Origin: Psychromonas ossibalaenae ATCC BAA-1528
GTDB taxonomy: Bacteria > Pseudomonadota > Gammaproteobacteria > Enterobacterales > Psychromonadaceae
Length of the DNA stretch: 64,000 nucleotides
Assembly (NCBI RefSeq): GCF_000381745.1
Contig: NZ_KB906982.1
Span: 1-64,000 of the forward strand
Direction of reading: 5' to 3'
The translations under genes were made by a program, and so were the position numbers. Below are positions 46,993 to 56,973 of the stretch, piece after piece. Under the pieces are notes generated by a model. The model searched no databases, was not told the origin of the DNA, and saw nothing but the letters and a program-made list of their open reading frames with translations. Positions within the stretch are counted from its first letter, which is position 1. Every line of letters starts with the position of its first letter.

Positions 46993-47134
46993 ATTCTCTT
47001 CCATCCGGACTCTAACCGTCGGCTCTGGAGTTACACCAGATCTGCTGACCTCAATATGTAAGAAAACATAAAGAGCGCTCGCGGGCTTGCCAAAGGCTTA
47101 CCGCCGGTGGGGAATTTCACCCCGCCCTGAGAAT
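46993..47134 (-). promoter_or_regulatory. FMN riboswitch (RFN element) of ribB
   Basis: On the minus strand the conserved RFN blocks occur in order: TCTCAGGGCGGGGTGAAATT, CCCCACCGGCGGTAAG, AGCCCGCGAGCG, GAGGTCAGCAGATCTGGTG, TCCAGAGCCGACGGTTAGAG and TCCGGATGGAAGAGAA. An alternative pairing AGTCCG (47011-47006) with CGGACT (46988-46983) just after the aptamer is followed by TTTTG and could be part of the switching hairpin. The 108 bp between aptamer and ribB show no other clear element. Confidence 0.96.
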
Positions 47135-47192
47135 TGCTAAGTTAATTTAGCGGGAACATATTAACGTTTAATCAGTCACTTGGGAAACAAAA

Positions 47193-47220
47193 AAGCCGAT
47201 CTGCTTAAGCAGATCGGCTT
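47193..47220 (-). terminator. Rho-independent terminator after the RND pump operon
   Basis: A perfect 28-bp palindrome AAGCCGATCTGC-TTAA-GCAGATCGGCTT lies 34 bp after the pump gene stop, with six T residues following on the minus strand. Confidence 0.93.
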
Positions 47221-47254
47221 TGATAAAAGGTTAATCTCTAAAAAAGGTATGCCC

Positions 47255-50200
47255 CTAAGGGTGAGCCACCCGAATTTTGACATCCTTCTTAAGCTCTTCC
47301 TCTAAGAGATCTTCCACATAACCCGGTGAATGGGTTGCACTGGAAATTAAACGGTACATTGCCGGGATCACCAGCAGCGTTACCAGCGACGCAAAAGCCA
47401 TGCCGAAGAATACCACGGTACCCACAGCAATACGGCTTTCAGATCCGGCTCCGGTTGACAAAATCAAAGGAACAGCGCCGGCAAGCGTAGTAAATGCGGT
47501 CATTAAGATCGGACGTAAACGCCGAGCCGATGCGTCAATAATCGCCTGCTCAAACTCAATGCCCCGATCCCGAAGCTGATTAGCAAACTCAACAATTAAT
47601 ATGCCGTTTTTGGTCACCATACCAATCAGCATAATCATACCAATCTGACTGTAGATATTGAGCCCCTGATTCATAAAGTATAAACCTAAGAAACCACCTA
47701 ATACGCCCATAGGCACGGTCAGCATCACCACCAGCGGATTAATAAAGCTTTCAAACTGAGCGGCCAGTACTAAATAGGCCACCAGCAGCGCCAGCGCAAA
47801 AACAACCAGCACACTGCTTTGATTTTCTTTATAATCTTTCGATTCACCACTGTAATTCACTGAAATATCACTTGGCAGCAGCTGTACCGCTTGAGCATCT
47901 AAAAAGTCCAGTGCTTCTCCAAGTGTATAACCCGGCGCAACACTGCCGCTCAAGGTAATAGATTTCTGCTTATTATTATGCGATAAGCGCTGCGCCGATG
48001 CGACTTCTTCGATATGCGTAATGGTATCAAGGGTAACCAGCTCACCGCTTGCGCTGCGCATATAAATCTGGCTTAAATCCGCCACGTTATTAAAGCGGTT
48101 CTCATCCCCGCGCAGATAAACATCATACTCTTCACCACGATCGATATAGGTCGTTTCGCTGCGTCCGCCAAGCATTATCTCTAATGTAGTTGAAACTTCA
48201 TTAACGCTGATGCCAAGTTCAGCTGAACGTTCTTTATCAATACTAACTACCAGCTCAGGTGTCTTTTCTGAATAATCAAGGTCACCTGAGACCAAGATCC
48301 CGGCATCCTCCGCTTCCTGACGCAGCAGCTCTGCCCATTTCTGCAGCTCACTGTAGTCCGAACCGCCCAGCACATACTGTACAGGATCACTGGATCCCCC
48401 TCTGAATCCCGGCGTTAGAGGACGGACCATTACATCGGGAATATCCTTTAACGCCTCACTTACCATGCCCAATGCCTGCTGTGCATTAACAGTACGGTTT
48501 GCCCAGTCTTCCAGCACCATAATAACAAACCCGGTCTGATCGCCGGCCATGCCGCCGAATGCAGGTGCCTGCGTACTGAAAGATTTAATAACCCCCTGAC
48601 CAACCAGCGGCAGAATACGTTCTTCCACTATATCCATATTGGCATTCATACGGTTATAACTGGTACCTTCTGCCCCTTTTATAAAGGCAAAAATTACCCC
48701 GCGATCTTCTTTAGGAGCCAACTGAGAAGGTACCATCTGCATCAGCCAGAAACTGCCGGCAATACAGGCTAATATAATAACCGGCGCGGCTAATCTAAAT
48801 TTAACAGCTTTAACCAGCAGACGTCGATAAGCCGCCTCTAAACGTAAAAACAGGGACTCCATCGCGCGGTTAAAACGATTAGGTTTGACATTTGCCTTTA
48901 AGATCTTACTGCCCAGTACAGGTGTCAGTGTTAATGCAATAATGGATGAAAAAATCACCGACATGGCGAGCAGCACCGAAAACTCCGTGAATAACAATCC
49001 GACCATACCGTCCATAAATGAAATAGGTAAAAATACCATCACTAATACCAGCGTGGTTGCAACAACCGCAAAACCTACTTCACGCGTTCCTTTATAAGCA
49101 GCCAGTAACGGTTTTTCTCCTTTTTCTATATGGTGGAATATATTCTCCACCACCACGATTGCATCATCAACCACCAGACCAATCGACAGAATCAGCGCCA
49201 TTAAGGTAATTAAGTTGATTGAAAAACCAAAGTAATAAGCGGCTATAAATGAAGAAATCAACGATACAGGTACCGTCACAGCAGGAATAATGGTAGCTCG
49301 AACTTGACCGATAAAAATATATAAGACTAGTACGACTAAAGCACCGGTGATAAACAGCGTGCTGTATACTTCGCTGATCGAGCGGTCGATAAATACCGTT
49401 GAGTCATAATCAACCGCTAGACGCGCTCCTTTCGGCAGGAACTGCTGAATATTTTCTACTTCTTTATGTACGGCACCAGCCACCTCTAAAGGATTAGCAT
49501 CGGACTGAGTAATAACACCCAGGCTTAAGTTAACCACCCCGTCACTTTTAAAGGATGAATTCTCATTCTCTGCACCAACATACACTTTAGCAACATCTTT
49601 TAAGTAAACAGGTGTGCCGTCACTGGCAGTTCGCACCACCAGGTATTCAAAATCCTGCGGCTGCGCATATAAACGCGCGGTGCGCACTGACATAACCGTC
49701 GTATCATTACGTACTTCACCACCGGGATTTTCTACATTCTCCTCATTTAAAGCGGCCACAATATCATTGGTGGTCACCGCCCTGCCCGCCATTAAATCCG
49801 GGTAAAGTTTGACATACATAACCTGATATAAACCACCGGAAAGACTCACTGAGCTGACACCGGAAATAAGGCTGAAACGATCTTCTAATACACGCTGTGC
49901 ATAATCGGTCAGCTGCGTGCGGTCCATTTCAGTGGAGCTAAGGTTAATATAAAGCGACGGCTCACCCGTACCGTTATCTTTTGCAACGACAGGATCGTCA
50001 GCCTGCTCCGGCAGGGAGCGCTGCGCCTTAGCAACCGCATCACGCACATCGCTGACTCCTTCGGTTAGATCCCAGCCAAGATCAAAGGTAACAGTGATAC
50101 GAGACATTCCATTACGAGTTACTGAAGAAATTTCATCAATACCGCTGATGCCGGTGATCTGCTCCTCGATAATAGTAGTAACCTGGCTTTCCATAATAGA

Positions 50201-50368
50201 AGCTGAAGCACCGTCATAGATAGTCATAACCGTAACAACCGGACTTTCAACATCCGGCATTTCCCGAATAGATAGTTTGTTGAAAGAAACCGCACCAAAA
50301 ACACACAGCAATAAACTTAAAACAATTGCAACAACGGGACGTTTAACCGAAGTATCGGAGAGCCACAT
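47255..50368 (-). CDS. RND-family efflux pump inner-membrane transporter
   Basis: A 1037-residue inner-membrane proton antiporter of the HAE1 RND type. The two-repeat layout with twelve membrane segments is clear: MWLSDTSVKRPVVAIVLSLLL at the N-terminus, GLVVDDAIVVVENIFHHIEKG in TM4 with the two proton-relay Asp residues, and the second repeat with LIGMVTKNGILIVEFANQLRDRG in TM10 (Lys present). Large periplasmic loops follow TM1 and TM7. It is preceded by its membrane fusion protein with a one-base stop/start overlap (TAATG). No outer-membrane TolC-like gene or regulator is in the locus. Substrate unknown. Confidence 0.95.
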   Translation of the reverse strand: MWLSDTSVKRPVVAIVLSLLLCVFGAVSFNKLSIREMPDVESPVVTVMTIYDGASASIMESQVTTIIEEQITGISGIDEISSVTRNGMSRITVTFDLGWDLTEGVSDVRDAVAKAQRSLPEQADDPVVAKDNGTGEPSLYINLSSTEMDRTQLTDYAQRVLEDRFSLISGVSSVSLSGGLYQVMYVKLYPDLMAGRAVTTNDIVAALNEENVENPGGEVRNDTTVMSVRTARLYAQPQDFEYLVVRTASDGTPVYLKDVAKVYVGAENENSSFKSDGVVNLSLGVITQSDANPLEVAGAVHKEVENIQQFLPKGARLAVDYDSTVFIDRSISEVYSTLFITGALVVLVLYIFIGQVRATIIPAVTVPVSLISSFIAAYYFGFSINLITLMALILSIGLVVDDAIVVVENIFHHIEKGEKPLLAAYKGTREVGFAVVATTLVLVMVFLPISFMDGMVGLLFTEFSVLLAMSVIFSSIIALTLTPVLGSKILKANVKPNRFNRAMESLFLRLEAAYRRLLVKAVKFRLAAPVIILACIAGSFWLMQMVPSQLAPKEDRGVIFAFIKGAEGTSYNRMNANMDIVEERILPLVGQGVIKSFSTQAPAFGGMAGDQTGFVIMVLEDWANRTVNAQQALGMVSEALKDIPDVMVRPLTPGFRGGSSDPVQYVLGGSDYSELQKWAELLRQEAEDAGILVSGDLDYSEKTPELVVSIDKERSAELGISVNEVSTTLEIMLGGRSETTYIDRGEEYDVYLRGDENRFNNVADLSQIYMRSASGELVTLDTITHIEEVASAQRLSHNNKQKSITLSGSVAPGYTLGEALDFLDAQAVQLLPSDISVNYSGESKDYKENQSSVLVVFALALLVAYLVLAAQFESFINPLVVMLTVPMGVLGGFLGLYFMNQGLNIYSQIGMIMLIGMVTKNGILIVEFANQLRDRGIEFEQAIIDASARRLRPILMTAFTTLAGAVPLILSTGAGSESRIAVGTVVFFGMAFASLVTLLVIPAMYRLISSATHSPGYVEDLLEEELKKDVKIRVAHP

Positions 50369-51435
50369 TAGTTAAGCTCCTTATCTGCTTTAGTACCGTC
50401 AGCAAGATCTTTCACTTTTAATCCGTCTTTCATATTCACCAGTCCCTGCACAACAATTCTGTCGCCGACCTCAACACCTTCTTCAATCAGAACCTGATTA
50501 ACGATACGCGCGCCTAGAAGCACCTCGGTACGTTTAACAAAACCCGACTCGTTGATAACATATACAAAACGTTTGGTGCCGGAATACTCTAATGCCTGCA
50601 CTGGAATAATCGGTTCATTAATTGCAGGAAAAGTCATGGTTGCCGACATCATCATGCCCGGTTTTAATCTATTATGCGGATTATTAAACTGTACTCTGAC
50701 ACGAAGGTTAAGTGTTTCGGCATTGATTCTGGAATCAATAGCAATGACTTCCCCATGAAAAACAGTGCCCGGCCATGCACTGCTGGAGGCAGTTACTTTC
50801 AGACCTTCGGATAACATCGACAGATAAGATTCAGGCACCTGAAGATCCAGCTGCATAACAGACAGATCGTCCAGAGTCAGCAGCTCAGTGCCCACAGAAA
50901 CCATCTTGCCGCGGCTAAAATCAATCAGACCGATAGTACCGGAAAATGGCGCCGTTAAATGATGATCATCTACTTCAGCTTGAGCCGCCAGTAAACGTGC
51001 TTCAGCAATCTCAACAAAAGCATACTGGGCATCAAGCAGCGTCTGAGTGACGGCACCTTTTTTTACCAGACTTACATATTCATTCAGTTTGCGCTGCTCA
51101 TCAAGCAGATAAGCAGAAGCTTCAAGTAAAACAGCCTGAGCTTTAGAATCATCTAACTGCAGCAGCGGCTGCCCCGCTTGTACTTTTTGATTAGCCTTTA
51201 CATTAATGGAATTTACCTTGCCCGCTACCTCAGGGGCAATACTGACAAACTGATCCGACTGCAGTTTACCGATCAGCGAAATAGACTGTGAGACTTCATG
51301 ATATTCAACCTGTTCGCTGTAAACAGCAACGGCCCGCTCAGACATCTGGGAAGATTTAGCGCTAAGCACTGAGCTGTAACCGGATATACTTAAGATCATG
51401 CTAGCTAATAGTGTCAGGGAAACACGTTTATTCAT
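50368..51435 (-). CDS. RND efflux periplasmic adaptor (membrane fusion protein)
   Basis: A 355-residue periplasmic adaptor with a signal peptide (MNKRVSLTLLASMILSISGYS). The split lipoyl domain is visible (VSINV-type GKVNSINVKANQKVQAGQPLLQLDD and HHLTAPFSGTIGLIDFSRG, key APFSG), a short helical hairpin lies between them, and the beta-barrel and membrane-proximal parts follow (RLKPGMMMSATM). It joins the RND protein to an outer-membrane channel. The first gene of the operon. Confidence 0.93.
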   Translation of the reverse strand: MNKRVSLTLLASMILSISGYSSVLSAKSSQMSERAVAVYSEQVEYHEVSQSISLIGKLQSDQFVSIAPEVAGKVNSINVKANQKVQAGQPLLQLDDSKAQAVLLEASAYLLDEQRKLNEYVSLVKKGAVTQTLLDAQYAFVEIAEARLLAAQAEVDDHHLTAPFSGTIGLIDFSRGKMVSVGTELLTLDDLSVMQLDLQVPESYLSMLSEGLKVTASSSAWPGTVFHGEVIAIDSRINAETLNLRVRVQFNNPHNRLKPGMMMSATMTFPAINEPIIPVQALEYSGTKRFVYVINESGFVKRTEVLLGARIVNQVLIEEGVEVGDRIVVQGLVNMKDGLKVKDLADGTKADKELN

Positions 51436-51831
51436 TTTTTATTCCATATGTTGAGATTGAGATTTACATCCGCTTCTAGTCAAAATGTATTTATCGGCAT
51501 CTTGAATGATAACGGGTATATTATATTCAAACTTTGCCTCTTATTTCTTCAACACTAAGTAAAGCAGTGTAAAGTAATGTAAGGTCTGCAGCAGGCGATT
51601 ATAACGATCTTAAAAAATACAATTGTCAAATATTTATTACTGACATTAGTGTTCTTAAGACTAGGGTTAAGAGACAGGTAAAAAGACTAAACGTTCACTG
51701 CGGTTGTGGTTTTAAATAAGGTAATTTATGGTATTGAACAGGGTAGAGAGTGTACGGAATAATAACAGGTTACAAGGAATACAAATTTATAGACACAAAA
51801 ATTATTGACAGTAAAAATACGGCCTGAAAAA
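51436..51831. other. 396-bp spacer upstream of the RND operon
   Basis: No gene recognised; short frames only. It must hold the promoter of the pump operon. Related short repeats of the type TGTAAAG/TGTAAGG lie near 51555-51586 (GTGTAAAGTAATGTAAGG), possibly a regulator site, but nothing firm. Confidence 0.5.
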
Positions 51832-52224
51832 TCAGTCTGAAAGTAAAGGTATCATCCATGTTTCGGCATCCGTTACATTATTAAAAAACTGAAAAGTTTC
51901 ATCCGCTTTAACACATAGATCTGCAAGGTGGCGCTTACCCAGCTCTGGTGAGTTGGATTCTGTTAAAATAAAAGCAGTGGCCGTACGACCGTGTGTTTTT
52001 TCATATTTAATCTGCTCAATAAGCAGCTCAGCGGCATCAGGCGTATGCACAGGTTCACCATACATAATCGCAATGATCCCCCACTTTCCCCTTTTCTTAA
52101 GCTGCAGCATCATCTTTGCATTAGCAAATGAAATTTTCAGGGCCTCTTCATTCCATGGACCACGCCCTTCCACAATTAAGATATTATTTTCTAAAGCTAA
52201 GTTAAAAACGCCATGATCCTTCAT
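51832..52224 (-). CDS. Small STAS-like protein of unknown function, copy 1
   Basis: A 130-residue soluble protein that I do not recognise by name. It has HGVFNLALENNILIVEGRGPWNEEAL at the N-terminus (key GPWNEE), a central WGIIAIMYGEPVHTPDAAELL and a C-terminal FFNNVTDAETWM. The alternation of strands and helices (short strand, long helix, WGII strand, helix) resembles SpoIIAA/STAS-like domains, and related hypothetical proteins occur, from memory, in Shewanella and Vibrio. It is about 80 percent identical to the protein at 52484-52870, and part of a third copy lies at 59562-59675. No operon partner; function unknown. Confidence 0.75.
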   Translation of the reverse strand: MKDHGVFNLALENNILIVEGRGPWNEEALKISFANAKMMLQLKKRGKWGIIAIMYGEPVHTPDAAELLIEQIKYEKTHGRTATAFILTESNSPELGKRHLADLCVKADETFQFFNNVTDAETWMIPLLSD

Positions 52225-52483
52225 GTCACTCTAATTCCTTTTTACAAACAGGGATAAAGCTTACCATGCAGAAAACTGCCCGGCACCTATAGCTGCTCAG
52301 TCAATGGGAGTTATGTAACATATGTCACTTTTATTATAAGTAAATAATGAAAAGGATAAGTAACTTCTCAAACCAAAGCATCTCTACATCATATTCACTT
52401 CTGAAGCAGCAGCGAGCATTTATTGAACTTACAAATTAAAAAGTGAAATGTTAAGAGGATAGATACCGCTGATTATTATACAG

Positions 52484-52870
52484 TCACTCTGAAAGCAGAG
52501 ATTTCATCCATATTTCGGCGTCTATAACACGATTAAAAAACTGAAAGGTTTCATCAGCTTTAGAACATAGGTCAGAAAGATGGCGCTTACCCAGTTCTGG
52601 CGAAATGGAGTTAGTTAAAATAAACGCGGTGGCTGTACGACCGTGTGTTTTTTCATATTTTATCCGCTCAATAAGCATCTCAGCAGCATCAGGTGTATAC
52701 ACAGGTTCGCCATACATAACAGCAATGATCCCCCATTTCTCTTTTTTATTAAGCATCATCTTCGCATTATCAAAAGAAATTTTCAGCGCTTCTTTATTCC
52801 ATGGTCCGCGACCTTCCACAATTAAAATGTTATTTTCTAGAGCTAACTTAAAAACGCCATGATCCTTCAT
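52484..52870 (-). CDS. Small STAS-like protein of unknown function, copy 2
   Basis: A 128-residue tandem paralogue of copy 1, with the same motifs (GRGPWNKEAL, WGIIAVMYGEPVYTPDAAE, FFNRVIDAEIWM) and a two-residue deletion in the Lys-rich segment near residue 45. The upstream regions of the two copies are also alike for about 110 bp (shared TTACCATGCAG and GGGAGTTATGTAACA / AGGAGTTACGTAACA blocks), so gene and promoter were duplicated together. Both copies keep open frames and similar sequences, suggesting both are used. Confidence 0.75.
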   Translation of the reverse strand: MKDHGVFKLALENNILIVEGRGPWNKEALKISFDNAKMMLNKKEKWGIIAVMYGEPVYTPDAAEMLIERIKYEKTHGRTATAFILTNSISPELGKRHLSDLCSKADETFQFFNRVIDAEIWMKSLLSE

Positions 52871-53106
52871 CTCAATCCGAATTCCTTTTCCAATCAGAAA
52901 GACAGTTTACCATGCAGGAATCAACCCGACATCTATGGCAGATCAATCAATAGGAGTTACGTAACAGATAGTACTCTTAATTATGCTCAATAATTAAGAG
53001 TGATAGAGGTAAAATCAAAAGATAATGTCATAGGCAGCAGTATAACGCGACTACAGATCAGGTAATTTAGTAAGCATGGATGAGTATAAAAGTTACAATA
53101 TAATTT

Positions 53107-55434
53107 TTAGTCAACTTTAAACTGATCCACAAGCAGTTTCAGATCACCAGCCAGTTCAGCAAGTTTTTCACTGGCAGCCGTTGTCTGCACAGCCCCCTCT
53201 GATGTCTGCTCCGCCATATCATTAATACTGACAATACTACGATTAATATCTTCATTAACAGCATTCTGCTCTTCCGCTGCACTAGCTATCTGCGTACTCA
53301 TATCATTAATACGCGCTACGGCACTGGCAATCACTGTTAATGAGTTGCCGGCCTGATTAGCCTGATCAACAACCGCAAGTGCTTTAGTACTGCTGACATC
53401 CATTGCTTCAACCGCTTTAAGCGAACCAGACTGGAGCTTCTCAATCACCTGCTGAATTTCTTCAGTAGACTGCTGGGTGCGCCCGGCCAGTGTGCGCACT
53501 TCATCGGCGACAACTGCAAACCCCCGTCCCTGCTCTCCCGCACGGGCCGCTTCTATGGCCGCATTCAGCGCTAACAGATTGGTCTGCTCTGCAACACCTC
53601 TAATAACATCCATTACCGTACTTATATTTTCACTGTCTTTTTCAAGCTGGTGAATCACACCGGCTGCATTTTCAATAAAATCAGAAAGCTCCTGAATATC
53701 CGCAACCGTTTGATTCACCATCTGGCTGCCGGCTACCGTTTCATCATTTGCTTCACCAGCGGCTTCAGCTGTCTTGGTTATATTTACGCTGACTTCCTGC
53801 ACAGTAGCATTCATCTCATTAATCGCGGTGGCAACCTGCTCGGTCTGGTTCTTCTGCTCAAAAATAATCTGCCCGGTTTGACTGGTTACCGCCGAAGTTT
53901 GTTCCGATGCACTGGCAATATCAAGAGAGGCACGAGAGACCTGTAGAATACCGGTGTGAAACTTTTCCATCATAAGATTCAATGATTCGGCAGCCATACC
54001 AATTTCATCATTCGATTTAATGTCAATTCTTTTGGTCAGATCCGAGTTTTTCTCAATCTCATTAATCATCTGACTAAGTTTAATAATCGGTTTGGTAGTA
54101 GCAACTGCAAAAGCAATGCCAATACCCAGGCCTACGGCGACCAGCAGCACTGTAATGGTGACTGACAACATAAATATGCTTTTAGTAAGCACATAAGCCG
54201 GGGCAAATGCTTCCGCCTCATCAATTTCACTCATAATAATCCAGTTCAGCCCTTCAATTTGAACCGGCGCATAACTTGAAAGTACCGGCACATTCCGGTA
54301 GTCGGGGTAAATATCAAAACCGGAATTTCCAGACAGTGCCTTAGTCACTCCGGGAGTAGCGGCAGGCTGTAATCCGATACTAGTCCCCTTAGTTGAAATA
54401 GCATCAAGCGTGCTCTGTGCTACACCGGATTCAGATAATGCCTTAACATATCCCGCTTTATCTTCAATTAAAAAACGGCTCATTGAGCGTAATGTTTTAT
54501 CCTGCGCAACCAGATAGGTTTCACCTGATTCTCCTAAACCACTTTCAGCCCACTTTTGATGATGAGTCATAATATTATTGATATTATCAATGGGCATCTG
54601 AAAGATTAATACACCGCTTTTGACACCGTCATTAAATATTGGAGAGGCGATAAAAGAAGCAGGATCCTGATAAGAAGGCGGGTAAGATGCAAAATCAGCA
54701 ATCGCAACAAAATCACTGGACGTCGCCTGATTAGCTTTGCGGAATACTTCACCAATCGCACTATCCGCATAGCTGCCGTTTTTCAAAGAGGTCGTATAAT
54801 CAAGCTCTTTAAATACAGAATAAATAATATCCCCGGAATCGGAATCAACCAGAAATACATCGTAATAACCGAATTTCTGCAGAAAATAATTAAAAACAGG
54901 GTGATATTTTTTATGAGCCTGATTATAGGAAGAGTTATCTCCCATATCGTTAAGATTGTTTTTTTCTCCTAGCTGACTCGGATTCGCTTTTATCATTTTA
55001 TACTGCAGGACAAGCGAATCATCATCTAGTTTTGCCAGCCAGGAAGAGACATCCGGGCGTTGATTATTATTACGTTTTTTATATTCGTTCGAAAAGTCGT
55101 TCTGATAATAAGCCGATAACTGTTTTTTAAAGTCAGACAGATCCACAGGGACTTCATATTTATAATTAACAAAGCCTTCTTTGAATGACTGCATCGCATC
55201 AATAGTCATCCCATTATTGGACAGTGTTTGTACCTGTTTGCGAATGGTACTGAAATAATCTTCGATACGCCCTTTAGTCAGATCCCGAACAGCAACAAGC
55301 TGTTCCTGCGCAGCCTCTTTTAAAGCATCTTCACTATTATTCGATGCAGTAATACCAATCGTAACACAGGCAATAATCACCGGAACTGCCGCCAATGTGC
55401 CGGCACCAATGATCACCTTTTGTTTAAGTTTCAT
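53107..55434 (-). CDS. Methyl-accepting chemotaxis protein, dCache-HAMP type
   Basis: A 775-residue chemoreceptor. Layout: membrane helix at residues about 8-30, a large periplasmic region (about 35-420) with dCache features ([54 protein letters not shown]-like [16 protein letters not shown]), a second membrane helix near 430-455, HAMP ([19 protein letters not shown]), and the signalling domain with the conserved hairpin tip [35 protein letters not shown] in parts ([31 protein letters not shown]). No C-terminal CheR pentapeptide. The ATG at 55434 is chosen for its AAGGA spacing. Ligand unknown. Confidence 0.96.
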   Translation of the reverse strand: MKLKQKVIIGAGTLAAVPVIIACVTIGITASNNSEDALKEAAQEQLVAVRDLTKGRIEDYFSTIRKQVQTLSNNGMTIDAMQSFKEGFVNYKYEVPVDLSDFKKQLSAYYQNDFSNEYKKRNNNQRPDVSSWLAKLDDDSLVLQYKMIKANPSQLGEKNNLNDMGDNSSYNQAHKKYHPVFNYFLQKFGYYDVFLVDSDSGDIIYSVFKELDYTTSLKNGSYADSAIGEVFRKANQATSSDFVAIADFASYPPSYQDPASFIASPIFNDGVKSGVLIFQMPIDNINNIMTHHQKWAESGLGESGETYLVAQDKTLRSMSRFLIEDKAGYVKALSESGVAQSTLDAISTKGTSIGLQPAATPGVTKALSGNSGFDIYPDYRNVPVLSSYAPVQIEGLNWIIMSEIDEAEAFAPAYVLTKSIFMLSVTITVLLVAVGLGIGIAFAVATTKPIIKLSQMINEIEKNSDLTKRIDIKSNDEIGMAAESLNLMMEKFHTGILQVSRASLDIASASEQTSAVTSQTGQIIFEQKNQTEQVATAINEMNATVQEVSVNITKTAEAAGEANDETVAGSQMVNQTVADIQELSDFIENAAGVIHQLEKDSENISTVMDVIRGVAEQTNLLALNAAIEAARAGEQGRGFAVVADEVRTLAGRTQQSTEEIQQVIEKLQSGSLKAVEAMDVSSTKALAVVDQANQAGNSLTVIASAVARINDMSTQIASAAEEQNAVNEDINRSIVSINDMAEQTSEGAVQTTAASEKLAELAGDLKLLVDQFKVD

Positions 55435-55863
55435 GAGCATTATCCTTCAATTGTACGTATCTGTAAATGTAGGATAATGCTGAGACATTGTTAGTGAATT
55501 GTTAAAAACACCTAGAGTAATACGTAAAATAATTGCTCCTTACCCACAACTACTCTTTAACTCTTCTTTAAGATTTAATAATTAAGCTTTAAAATCAAAC
55601 ACTTTTAGTTATGTAAATCAAAAGTCAAGTTTTTGTATAAATTCAGACATGAGCAGCTGTTCGCCGTAACAGTGAATTTTTATATTAACTTTATCCGGCA
55701 GGCATGATTGTTTTTAAGGTACTTGATTCATCAATGAATGTGATTTTACAGAAGCAGGAAACAGCTGGATTATTATTTGTTTGTCTTATTAGCATATATT
55801 GGTTGATAATGTTCCATATTGGTTAAAAACCGAGGAAAGTTAATATGTTTTTATTGAGCCGGA
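55435..55863. other. Spacer between chemoreceptor and protease gene
   Basis: AT-rich, no gene except the short leader frame at 55845. Near 55794-55826 the sequence CATATATTGGTT recurs as CATATTGGTT about 20 bp apart, a possible binding site in front of the protease gene. Nothing else recognised. Confidence 0.5.
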
Positions 55864-55883
55864 ATGAATTTGAGAAGAGTTAA
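55845..55883 (+). CDS. Possible 12-codon leader peptide before the protease gene
   Basis: ATG at 55845 behind a strong GAGGAAAG site encodes MFLLSRNEFEKS and stops at 55883, one base before the protease ATG at 55885. The arrangement would couple translation of the two frames. Codon content is not special and no attenuator hairpin is seen, so it may also be chance. Confidence 0.35.
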   Translation: MFLLSRNEFEKS

Positions 55884-55884
55884 A

Positions 55885-56973
55885 ATGCCCCAGCGTATTG
55901 TATCAGCCTTATTAATATTGATTTCTTTATACACAGTAAGCAGCCATGCTGAAATATACCGCTATCAAGATGGACAAGGTAAATGGCATTTTACAGACGT
56001 GCCTCCCGGCAAAGATAAAAATGCTGAACAGCTTGACGTTGACCAGGCAGAAACAACTGCTGTGTCGAGCAGAAAAAAAACAGCTCAAGATCTACTGGTT
56101 CATTTAAGCGATTTAATTAAGCCGAATAATGATATCGAAAAAGCAACCCTTTCCGTTGTGAAAATAGAAACGCTGACAGGATCAGGCTCTGGATTTTTCA
56201 TCAGCGAGCAGGGTCATATTATTACTAACAAACATGTTGTACGTATTACTGCGACAAAATACTGGAAGTTAGAACAGAAAAATATAAAATCCGATGAGCA
56301 GAGAATAGAAGAAGCCGGGAAATACTTAAAACAAAAAAAATTAGAAATGCAAAACTACAAAAAAAAGCTGGATGATTACAAAGAACGCATTGCCGGGGCA
56401 CATAAAACAGATAAAGCTGATATGCACGAAACATACAATTATTATTTAAAACGTTACCATGATCAGGAAAAAGAACAGAATAAAATTACTGATGACTATA
56501 CCAAAGCCAAAAAAGCATTATCGAAGCAGAAAAGTAATATCAGACAGTCGAGAGCAGCCAGTACCTTTAAAGTTATTCTCAAAGACAATACCGAGCTGCA
56601 GGCTAAGCTGATCAAGCTAAGCCCTGAATTTGATTTAGCGCTGCTTCAGTTAACCGGAAACTACAAGACCCCGTTTCTTAAAAATTCGGATAGCTACACT
56701 CAAGGGATGGACGTTTATGCAATCGGCAGCCCGCTGGGTTTTAAAGACTATGTCAGTAAAGGAATAATCATGGGCCGGGAAAGTGGAAATATTGTCACTG
56801 ATACCCAGATACTCCCAGGAAACAGCGGAGGCCCGTTAATTACGCCCAAAGGCGATGTGGTCGGTATTAATACTGCAGTTTATCGCGCAGGTAGTACGCT
56901 CGGATCTGAAGTATTTGGTTATGCTATTCCGGTATCAATTGTCGAGAGTGAATTTGCTGATGAGGTGAATTAA
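55885..56973 (+). CDS. Exported DUF4124 and trypsin-like (S1C) protease with coiled-coil insert
   Basis: A 362-residue periplasmic protein. After the signal peptide (ending at SSHAE) comes a DUF4124 segment (IYRYQDGQGKWHFTDVPP, residues about 24-41), then an HtrA/Do-like protease. The catalytic triad is visible: His117 in TNKHVV, Asp250 in EFDLALLQL and Ser314 in PGNSGGPL. Between His and Asp lies an insertion of about 100 residues (126-223) rich in Lys, Glu and Gln with heptad character, so it should form a long coiled coil; normal HtrA has only about 30 residues between them. No PDZ domain follows. The ATG at 55885 is preferred over that at 55864 because AGAAGAG precedes it. Substrate unknown. 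Confidence 0.82.
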   Translation: MPQRIVSALLILISLYTVSSHAEIYRYQDGQGKWHFTDVPPGKDKNAEQLDVDQAETTAVSSRKKTAQDLLVHLSDLIKPNNDIEKATLSVVKIETLTGSGSGFFISEQGHIITNKHVVRITATKYWKLEQKNIKSDEQRIEEAGKYLKQKKLEMQNYKKKLDDYKERIAGAHKTDKADMHETYNYYLKRYHDQEKEQNKITDDYTKAKKALSKQKSNIRQSRAASTFKVILKDNTELQAKLIKLSPEFDLALLQLTGNYKTPFLKNSDSYTQGMDVYAIGSPLGFKDYVSKGIIMGRESGNIVTDTQILPGNSGGPLITPKGDVVGINTAVYRAGSTLGSEVFGYAIPVSIVESEFADEVN

